Made by a program: the position numbers and the translations under genes. This document shows positions 23,129-29,573 of a stretch of 42,617 bases of DNA, in pieces. Numbering within the stretch: position 1 is the first letter of the stretch; every line of letters begins with the position of its first letter. Source of the stretch: Pseudoalteromonas sp. S16_S37 (GTDB lineage: Bacteria > Pseudomonadota > Gammaproteobacteria > Enterobacterales > Alteromonadaceae); NCBI RefSeq assembly GCF_014694405.1, contig NZ_JAAUWV010000044.1, positions 1 through 42,617 on the forward strand, written 5' to 3'. The notes beneath the pieces were generated by a model. The model saw only the letters and a list, made by a program, of their open reading frames with translations. It made no database searches and was not told the DNA's origin.

Positions 23129-24117
23129 AAGCAAAAAAAATAACCATTGCTGTTGCTTTGCTTCTGGTTGTTGGGCTGACCCTAAATAATGCACTTTATA
23201 CTGTTAGCGAAGTTGAACAAGTCATTATTACGCAATTTGGTAAACCTATCGGAGAACCAATAGTTGATGCAGGGTTGCACATAAAAGCCCCTTTTATTCA
23301 ACAAGTAAACGCAATAGATAAGCGTGTGTTGGAGTGGAACGGTGCCCCTTCAGATATGCCAACCAAAGATAAACTTTATATTTCGGTCAACATATTTGCA
23401 CGATGGCGTATTACCGAACCTCTGCAATATTTTTTGCGTCTTCGAGATGAGCGAAGTGCGCAATCAAGATTGGATGATATTTTGGGAAGCGAAACCCGCA
23501 ACTCGGTTGCCAAACATAAACTGATCGAAATTATACGCACCAGTGCAGATAGAAAGCCTTTGCGTGAAGGGCTACTAAGTGAATTAGATGCTGACACTAA
23601 AATTGGTGCGCTTGTGCCAATTCATAAAGGCCGCCAGATGGTAGAAGCAGAGATCTTTACCGCCGCAGCTGAAAAAGTACAGGTGTTTGGTATTGAGTTG
23701 CTCGATATTCGTTTTAAACGTATTAACTATAACGAAAGTGTTCGGCCTAAAATTTATGAGCGTATGGTGAGTGAACGTCGCCAAATTGCTGAGAGGTTTT
23801 TATCGGAAGGCAATGGTGAAGCAGCTAGAATTCGTGGTGACAGAGTCAGAGAGTTAAATAAAATTCAATCAGAAGCTTACCGCCAAGTAGAAGAAATTAG
23901 AGGGCAAGCAGATGGCAAAGCTGCGCAAATTTATGCCCAAGCCTACAATCAAAGCCCGCAAGCTGTGAGCTTATTTGAATTTACTCGAACTATGCAAGCT
24001 TACCCGAGCATTATGGCCGATGATACAACGCTTATTTTGTCTACCGATAGCGATTTATTTAAGTTCTTAAAAGGCATGGAGGCAATAAGTGACTCAAAAA
24101 TTAAGAAGAAGGATTAA
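23125..24117 (+). CDS. hflC: HflC-type SPFH/band 7 membrane protein
   Basis: This 330-residue protein has an N-terminal anchor (ITIAVALLLVVGLTLNNALY, residues 7-26). An SPFH domain follows (QVIITQFGKPIGEPIVDAGLH, FIQQVNAIDKRVLEWNG), then RFLSEGNGEAARIRGDRVRELNKI and GQADGKAAQIYAQAYNQSP, which match HflC closely. It acts with HflK as an FtsH-associated complex on the periplasmic side of the inner membrane. It is coupled to hflK by a 4-bp overlap. A terminator-like hairpin lies about 100 bp downstream, so nhaA is probably a separate unit. Confidence 0.88.
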   Translation: MKAKKITIAVALLLVVGLTLNNALYTVSEVEQVIITQFGKPIGEPIVDAGLHIKAPFIQQVNAIDKRVLEWNGAPSDMPTKDKLYISVNIFARWRITEPLQYFLRLRDERSAQSRLDDILGSETRNSVAKHKLIEIIRTSADRKPLREGLLSELDADTKIGALVPIHKGRQMVEAEIFTAAAEKVQVFGIELLDIRFKRINYNESVRPKIYERMVSERRQIAERFLSEGNGEAARIRGDRVRELNKIQSEAYRQVEEIRGQADGKAAQIYAQAYNQSPQAVSLFEFTRTMQAYPSIMADDTTLILSTDSDLFKFLKGMEAISDSKIKKKD

Positions 24118-24214
24118 AGCACAGATACAGCACTCAAGTGCAGTCTTTGTTATCGACACATGGCATAGGGGTTGAGCAATTTGCAAAACCACGATGGTAA
24201 AAAAACTGTATTTA

Positions 24215-24243
24215 AAAATAAGGTGTTGGTCCCTTATTTTTTT
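24215..24243 (+). terminator. Rho-independent terminator after hflC
   Basis: AAAATAAGG (24215-24223) pairs with CCTTATTTT (24232-24240) across an 8-nt loop and runs on into further T residues. It ends the hflK-hflC transcript before nhaA. Confidence 0.7.
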
Positions 24244-24268
24244 GCTGTTAATGGGATAAGTAAAAATC

Positions 24269-25621
24269 ATGAGTGACCGTTCGCAAAATACAAAATTTGG
24301 TCACGCTACTGGGCTACCCAAAGAGCATATCGATTGGATTGTACAGCCAATTTCTCGGTTCTTTAAAGTGGAGGCAGCAGCGGGTGTCACCTTATTGTTA
24401 TCAACCATAGCTGCTTTGATCTTGGCAAATTCACCTTTGAGTGAGGCATTTGCAAGCTTTTGGCATATATCAATCGGGATCAAGTTTGATACTTTTGAAT
24501 ATGAACGCTCGATAGAAGAATGGGTTAACGATGCAGCAATGACACTATTTTTCTTTTTGATTGCGCTAGAGCTTAAACGTGAGTTGGTATTGGGTGAATT
24601 ACGCAACCCAAGCCTAGCTATGTTGTCTGTTTCTGGAGCCTTGGGTGGCATGTTGGTGCCCGCTCTGGTCTACTTATCGTTGCAATTTTCACTGCCTGGC
24701 CAGCATGGCTGGGGAACCGTAATGGCCACAGACACGGCATTTGTGCTTGGTTGCTTAGCACTGCTTGGTACAGGTATTCCCAAAAGTTTACGGGTATTTA
24801 TGTTGTCGTTAGCCGTAGTTGATGACTTGGGCGCGATAATTGTTGTTGCCATTGGTTACGGAGGTAACCTAGATTGGCTTGCTATTGGTATCGCTTTAAT
24901 GGGATTTGTGCTCGTTAAGCTAATGGCTTTTTTAGGTGTTAGAAGCATCACCGTGTTTTTTATTGTCGGTATATTTATATGGGTTGCTGTTGATGCCTCT
25001 GGCATACATGCCACGGTGACAGGTGTTATTTTAGGGTTGTTAACGCCAACCAATAAATGGGTAAGTGATGATAGACTCCATGCAATTATGAATTGTGTGG
25101 TTGATTACCCTCCTGGCGAGCATTGGAGTGGCGACACGCCGGACCGTAAAGCCTTAAGAACCGCAGAAGCAGCGGCAAGAGAAGCACTCTCTCCTGTTGA
25201 GCGCTTAGAGATATTGCTTCATCCTTGGGTAGGTTTTATCGTGATGCCACTATTTGCATTTGCCAATGCAGGCATTCCATTAGCAGAGGTAAGTTTTACG
25301 TCATCACTCACACTTGCGGTGTTTCTTGGTTTTGTATTAGGTAAACCCATCGGTATTTTGTTGTTTAGTTGGGCGGCTGTGCGAATAAAAATTGCAAGGC
25401 TTCCAAGTGACTTACATTGGGTCATGATCCTTGGCGGCGGCATGCTGGCAGGTATCGGTTTTACAATGGCGTTGTTTATCGCCAATTTAGCGTACAGCCC
25501 CGAACAGTTAAACGCTGCAAAACTGGGCATTTTATTTGCCTCGGTATTTTCGGCATTGGCTGGGTTAATGATGCTTTGGTATATCGCTAAAACTGAACAG
25601 CATAAGCCGACTGAGTGGTAA
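24269..25621 (+). CDS. nhaA: Na+/H+ antiporter NhaA
   Basis: NhaA exchanges cytoplasmic Na+ for external H+ and serves pH and salt homeostasis at the inner membrane. It is a 12-TM-type protein of 450 residues, longer than E. coli NhaA (388). ATDTAFVLGCLALLG and SLAVVDDLGAIIVVA carry the transport-site Asp residues, including the Asp pair of TM5. EEWVNDAAMTLFFFLIALELKRELVLGELRNP is the classic early block, and LHPWVGFIVMPLFAFANAGI and GGGMLAGIGFTMALFIANLA are the late ones. An extended loop around residues 265-310 accounts for much of the extra length. It follows the hflKC terminator and so probably has its own promoter. Confidence 0.94.
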   Translation: MSDRSQNTKFGHATGLPKEHIDWIVQPISRFFKVEAAAGVTLLLSTIAALILANSPLSEAFASFWHISIGIKFDTFEYERSIEEWVNDAAMTLFFFLIALELKRELVLGELRNPSLAMLSVSGALGGMLVPALVYLSLQFSLPGQHGWGTVMATDTAFVLGCLALLGTGIPKSLRVFMLSLAVVDDLGAIIVVAIGYGGNLDWLAIGIALMGFVLVKLMAFLGVRSITVFFIVGIFIWVAVDASGIHATVTGVILGLLTPTNKWVSDDRLHAIMNCVVDYPPGEHWSGDTPDRKALRTAEAAAREALSPVERLEILLHPWVGFIVMPLFAFANAGIPLAEVSFTSSLTLAVFLGFVLGKPIGILLFSWAAVRIKIARLPSDLHWVMILGGGMLAGIGFTMALFIANLAYSPEQLNAAKLGILFASVFSALAGLMMLWYIAKTEQHKPTEW

Positions 25622-25640
25622 CGTGATGTGTTAAATTACC

Positions 25641-25666
25641 GCAAAGTGCCCTGACTGGCACTTTGC
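25641..25666. terminator. Hairpin between convergent nhaA and lrp-like genes
   Basis: GCAAAGTGCC (25641-25650) and GGCACTTTGC (25657-25666) form a perfect 10-bp stem with a 6-nt loop. It lies between two convergent stops. T-runs are weak on both sides, so intrinsic termination is plausible rather than certain. Confidence 0.6.
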
Positions 25667-25754
25667 TTATGCTGGATCACTACGCGTTTATGTCCAAAAC
25701 CGAGTTTATCCGACCTAACAACTACCTCAAACCATAGGTGAGAACCACGCTACC

Positions 25755-26183
25755 CTAACGCTTAAACTTGGTTTCTAGAATAACCGAGGAGTTGGTGCGC
25801 TCTACCCCTTCTAAATTACCGATGTCATCCAAAATGATGCTGAGCTGTTGCAGGCTTTGTGCTTCTACGACCGCTATCATGTCGTATTCGCCGCTGATGG
25901 CGTACAAGGCGCTTATGTTGCTCATGTGCTTTAAAGCTATGTTGGTTTTGGTGGTGAGCTTTTGTTTAACTTTTATGGATACATGGGCTTCTACTCGCTC
26001 AGATAGGTACTCGTGTCCAAACTCTACGCTGTAGCCTTTTATCACCCCTGATTGCTCTAATTTTTGTAAGCGGCTTTGCACGGTTGAGCGTGATAAATCT
26101 AAGCTTCTTGCTAAATCTGAAATACTGGCGCGGGCGTTACTTCTTAACAACGCAATCAGCTTTTCGTCTTGTGAATTTATCAT
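25755..26183 (-). CDS. Lrp/AsnC family regulator
   Basis: This is a 142-residue Lrp/AsnC regulator. The N-terminal HTH is INSQDEKLIALLRSNARASISDLARSLDLSRSTVQSRLQKLEQSGVIKGY in outline, with SRSTVQSRLQKLE as recognition helix. A C-terminal RAM ligand-binding domain contains ALYAISGEYDMIAVVEA, with the typical G-x-Y-D. I start at the ATG 26181-26183, because this gives the standard Lrp N-terminus. The longer TTG-started frame would add 14 residues. It is divergent from astC, and a TTTGCA-C-TGCAAA dyad sits between them, so it is the likely local regulator of the arginine-catabolism genes. Confidence 0.88.
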   Translation of the reverse strand: MINSQDEKLIALLRSNARASISDLARSLDLSRSTVQSRLQKLEQSGVIKGYSVEFGHEYLSERVEAHVSIKVKQKLTTKTNIALKHMSNISALYAISGEYDMIAVVEAQSLQQLSIILDDIGNLEGVERTNSSVILETKFKR

Positions 26184-26235
26184 TTTGCTAAATTTGTTCG
26201 TCAATTTGACTTTTATTTTAAACAATTTGTGTATT

Positions 26236-26248
26236 TTTGCACTGCAAA
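26236..26248. promoter_or_regulatory. Palindrome in the lrp-astC intergenic region
   Basis: TTTGCA-C-TGCAAA is a perfect 13-bp dyad 52 bp before the regulator start and about 100 bp before astC. Its form suits a dimeric Lrp/AsnC protein. A second inverted repeat, GCATCTTT (26284-26291) with AAAGATGC (26305-26312), lies closer to astC. Confidence 0.5.
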
Positions 26249-26346
26249 TTTACGTTAATCATCGTAATAATGTTGATAAATCAGCATCTTTATTTTTGTT
26301 TAAAAAAGATGCACAACAAGTTGAAGTAAAATAAGAGGACGTCGTC

Positions 26347-27573
26347 ATGCAAGCTAACCGCGAATTATTCGATCAGGTTATGGTACCAAATTACAACCCA
26401 TCAGAAGTTATTCCTGTTAAAGGTAAGGGCTCACGTGTATGGGACCAAAAAGGCGACGAGTATATCGACTTTGCCGGTGGTATTGCCGTTAACTGTTTGG
26501 GTCATTGTCACCCTGCGCTTGTTAATGCATTGACTGAACAAGGCCAAAAACTGTGGCACTTATCAAACGTAATGACCAATGAGCCTGCATTGCGTTTAGC
26601 AAAAAAAATCACCGACGCTACGTTTGCCGACAAAGTGTACTTTGCAAACTCAGGCGCAGAAGCAAACGAAGCGGCACTTAAACTTGCACGTCGTTTTGCA
26701 CTGGATAATTACGGCGAAGACAAAACACAAATCATCGCATTTAACAAAGGTTTCCACGGTCGTACCTTCTTCACAGTAACTGTGGGTGGTCAAGCTGCTT
26801 ACTCTGACGGTTTTGGTCCAAAGCCAGCTGACATCGTACACTGCGATTACAACGATTTAGCAGCATTCGAAAAGCTTATCAGCGACAAAACCTGTGCGGT
26901 TATGATGGAGCCACTACAAGGCGAAGGCGGTATCATCACTGCAACTAAAGAGTTTGTTGAAGGCGTGCGCGCACTCTGTGACAAGCACAATGCCTTGTTG
27001 ATCTTCGATGAAGTACAATCAGGTGTTGGCCGTACAGGTGAGCTTTACGCATACCAAGGCCTTGGTGTAACGCCAGACATCTTAAGCACAGCAAAAGCTC
27101 TGGGCGGCGGTTTCCCAATCGGCGCTATGATCACCACTGATGCAATCGCTAAACACCTTAAAGTAGGTACTCACGGCTCTACATACGGCGGTAACCCACT
27201 GGCGTGTGCCGTGGCAGAAGCTGCGTTCGATACCGTAAATACACCGGAAGTGTTAAGCCAAGTTAAAGTTAAAGAGCAACTATTCCGCGATGGCCTAAAT
27301 GCGATTAACGACAAGTACAACGTATTTGCAGAAGTACGTGGTAAAGGTTTGTTACTAGGTGCGGTACTTAACGATAGCTACAAAGATCGCGCGCGTGATT
27401 TTATGCTAGCAAGCACCAAGCATGGTCTAATGACGCTAGTTGCTGGTACTAACGTACTTCGTTTTACACCTTCATTGGTTATTCCTAATGAAGATATTAC
27501 AGCTGGCTTAGCGCGCTTTGAAATGGCGGTAGCTGATGTTGTAGCAGCTACGGCGCAAGCAGCTAGCGCTTAA
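26347..27573 (+). CDS. astC: Acetylornithine/succinylornithine aminotransferase
   Basis: This is a 408-residue class III PLP aminotransferase. EYIDFAGGIAVNCLGHCHPALV, YFANSGAEANEAALKLARR, FHGRTFFTVTVGG, MMEPLQGEGGI, LLIFDEVQSGVGRTGELYAYQ and the PLP-Lys block STAKALGGGFPIGAM (Lys near 250) mark the ArgD/AstC group. ArgD and AstC cannot be separated by motif. Linkage to astA indicates the catabolic step, succinylornithine to succinylglutamate semialdehyde, perhaps with ArgD activity as well. GAGGA lies 7 nt upstream of the ATG. A strong hairpin follows before astA. Codon use is visibly biased, as expected of a highly expressed gene. Confidence 0.92.
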   Translation: MQANRELFDQVMVPNYNPSEVIPVKGKGSRVWDQKGDEYIDFAGGIAVNCLGHCHPALVNALTEQGQKLWHLSNVMTNEPALRLAKKITDATFADKVYFANSGAEANEAALKLARRFALDNYGEDKTQIIAFNKGFHGRTFFTVTVGGQAAYSDGFGPKPADIVHCDYNDLAAFEKLISDKTCAVMMEPLQGEGGIITATKEFVEGVRALCDKHNALLIFDEVQSGVGRTGELYAYQGLGVTPDILSTAKALGGGFPIGAMITTDAIAKHLKVGTHGSTYGGNPLACAVAEAAFDTVNTPEVLSQVKVKEQLFRDGLNAINDKYNVFAEVRGKGLLLGAVLNDSYKDRARDFMLASTKHGLMTLVAGTNVLRFTPSLVIPNEDITAGLARFEMAVADVVAATAQAASA

Positions 27574-27580
27574 TCGGTTT

Positions 27581-27600
27581 GGGAGGTGTAACCGCCTCCC
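27581..27600 (+). other. Strong hairpin between astC and astA
   Basis: GGGAGGTG (27581-27588) pairs with CGCCTCCC (27593-27600), one G-T pair, around a TAAC tetraloop. It ends 13 nt before the astA ATG. Only TTT follows, so it may act as a partial attenuator or a transcript-stabilising stem rather than a full terminator. Confidence 0.55.
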
Positions 27601-27613
27601 TTTGGATGCAATT

Positions 27614-28633
27614 ATGCAGATATTAAGACCGATAGCGAGTCGCGATTTCGCAGCTTTTAAACAAATCGCCATAGAGTCTGGTCACGGCTTTACGTCGTTA
27701 CCAGTAGACGACCAGATATTACAAGACAAAATAGCGCGCTCTGAAAAAAGCTTCAGCAAAACACTGTCTAAACCGTTTGATGAAGGTTATGTGTTTGTAC
27801 TTGAAGATAGCGAAACAGGCGAAATCATGGGCACTACCGCCATTGAAGCGGCTGTGGGCATGCAGGTTCCCCTTTATCACTATCATTTAGGTAAAACTGT
27901 GCATCATTCACGCACGCTTGATGTTTACAATACCGTTGACATCTTGAGCATGTGTAATGACTACACAGGTTGCAGCGAAATTTGTACCTTGTTTTTAAGA
28001 GAGCCATTTCGCAAAGGCTTAGCTGGGCGCTTTTTAAGCCGTTCGCGCTTTGTGTTTATGGCTGATCATAGTGAGCGTTTTAGCGAAACGGTTATCGCAG
28101 AAATGCGCGGCGTAAGTGATGCCAACGGTAATTCACCGTTTTGGAAGTGGTTACAAGAGCACTTTTTCAGCATCGAGTTTCCGCAAGCCGACCATTTAGT
28201 AGGTTTGGGTGACAAGGTGTTTATCAGTGAATTGATGCCCAAGTACCCTATTTACGCTAATTTACTGAGCGAAGAGGCACAGGCCGTGATTGGCAAAGTG
28301 CACGAAAAGACTAAACCAGCTTTAAAGTTACTGCAAAAAGAAGGCTTTGAGCACAGAGGTTATATTGATTTATTTGATGCAGGTCCTACGGTTGAAGCTA
28401 AGTTAAAGAACATTCGCACTGTTCAGCGCTCCGTGGTGGCACACATTGAGATACGTAGCGATGTAACCGGAAAGGCACGTGCAATATCAAACCAAGGGCT
28501 TGCAAACTTTAAGGCAACTTTTACTGATAAATGTTCTTATGATGAACAGAGCAATACATTATTTGTTGATGCGAGTGTCGCTAAAGCGTTGGCATTAAAC
28601 AACGGTGACTCTGTGAGAACGTTTACTTTATAA
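27614..28633 (+). CDS. astA: Arginine N-succinyltransferase
   Basis: AstA transfers succinyl from succinyl-CoA to L-arginine, the first step of the AST arginine-degradation pathway. It has 339 residues against 344 in E. coli, with matching blocks: GFTSLPVDDQIL, EGYVFVLEDSETGEIMGT, CNDYTGCSEICTLFL, GRFLSRSRFVFMAD, VIAEMRGVSDANGNSPFW, FISELMPKYPIYANLLSEEAQAVIG and GYIDLFDAGPTVE. I start at the ATG 27614-27616. A TTG four codons earlier is the longest frame. It follows astC by 40 bp across a hairpin and precedes the DUF1338 gene by 66 bp. Confidence 0.93.
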   Translation: MQILRPIASRDFAAFKQIAIESGHGFTSLPVDDQILQDKIARSEKSFSKTLSKPFDEGYVFVLEDSETGEIMGTTAIEAAVGMQVPLYHYHLGKTVHHSRTLDVYNTVDILSMCNDYTGCSEICTLFLREPFRKGLAGRFLSRSRFVFMADHSERFSETVIAEMRGVSDANGNSPFWKWLQEHFFSIEFPQADHLVGLGDKVFISELMPKYPIYANLLSEEAQAVIGKVHEKTKPALKLLQKEGFEHRGYIDLFDAGPTVEAKLKNIRTVQRSVVAHIEIRSDVTGKARAISNQGLANFKATFTDKCSYDEQSNTLFVDASVAKALALNNGDSVRTFTL

Positions 28634-28699
28634 ACTTGTTGCGTCGGGCTTAATCGCACCAAGTTAACGCGGACAATCCGCAAAATTAAGGAACCCATT

Positions 28700-29503
28700 A
28701 TGCACAACAATGTTGATCAACTATTTGACGAACTTTGGAATAATTATCTTTCGGTAACACCTTCAGCTGTTAAAGTTCATGAGCTGCTAGGTTCAACGCA
28801 AAAAGATGATGTGATCAATGACCACATTGCACTACGTACTTTCAACCTTGAGAAAGTTGGCCTAGAAAAACTAGCAGCACACTTCAAAGCGGTTGGTTAC
28901 AAAGAGTGTGGCGAATACCATTTCGAAGCTAAAAAGCTATACGCAAAGCATTTTGAACACTCAGATCCAACAAAGCCAAAAGTGTTTATTTCAGAGCTAT
29001 TAGTTGAGAAGTTTTCTCCACAATTACAAGCAATTGTGAAAGATATGGTTGCACAGATTGATGAAAGTGCTATCACTGCCGACAACTTTTTATACTCAGG
29101 TACACACTGGCAAGTTAGCCACGAGCAGTACAAGCAGTTATTAGAAGAAAGCGAATATGCTGCGTGGATGGCTGCATGGGGTTACCGTGCAAACCACTTC
29201 ACCGTGAGCATTAACTATTTGCAAAACTTCAGCACCATTGAAGCGGTTAACCAAGCACTGAAAGACGCTGGTTTTGAACTAAACAGCTCTGGTGGCGAAA
29301 TCAAAGGTTCACCAGAGGTGTTACTTGAGCAATCGTCAACACTTGCTGATCACTTCAATGTTAAGTTTAGTGATGGTGAGTTTAGCATTCCAAGTTGCTT
29401 CTATGAATTTGCGCTTCGCTATGAAAAACCAGATGGTGAAATCTACACTGGGTTTGTAGCGGCATCAGCAGATAAAATTTTCGAAAGCACAAACGCGCGT
29501 TAA
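28700..29503 (+). CDS. DUF1338 family protein (2-oxoadipate dioxygenase/decarboxylase-like)
   Basis: This is a 267-residue DUF1338 protein. Characterised relatives (HglS of Pseudomonas putida) are Fe(II) enzymes turning 2-oxoadipate into D-2-hydroxyglutarate in lysine catabolism. Likely metal ligands are His in NDHIALRTF, His in GYRANHFTVSIN and Glu in CFYEFALRY. It is shorter than HglS (about 460 residues), so the substrate may differ. It sits as third gene after astC and astA, where a link to arginine/ornithine breakdown or 2-oxoacid handling is likely. A strong bidirectional terminator follows. Codon bias resembles astC. Confidence 0.82.
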   Translation: MHNNVDQLFDELWNNYLSVTPSAVKVHELLGSTQKDDVINDHIALRTFNLEKVGLEKLAAHFKAVGYKECGEYHFEAKKLYAKHFEHSDPTKPKVFISELLVEKFSPQLQAIVKDMVAQIDESAITADNFLYSGTHWQVSHEQYKQLLEESEYAAWMAAWGYRANHFTVSINYLQNFSTIEAVNQALKDAGFELNSSGGEIKGSPEVLLEQSSTLADHFNVKFSDGEFSIPSCFYEFALRYEKPDGEIYTGFVAASADKIFESTNAR

Positions 29504-29521
29504 TCTAACGATTATGCAGAT

Positions 29522-29550
29522 AAAAAAGCAGAGCTGGGCTCTGCTTTTTT
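29522..29550. terminator. Bidirectional rho-independent terminator
   Basis: AAAAAAGCAGAGC (29522-29534) and GCTCTGCTTTTTT (29538-29550) form a perfect stem with a 3-nt loop, with T tracts in both directions. It serves both the ast-DUF1338 operon and the convergent TonB-receptor gene. Confidence 0.9.
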
Positions 29551-29573
29551 GCTGTTAAATGTAAAGTGTAAGA

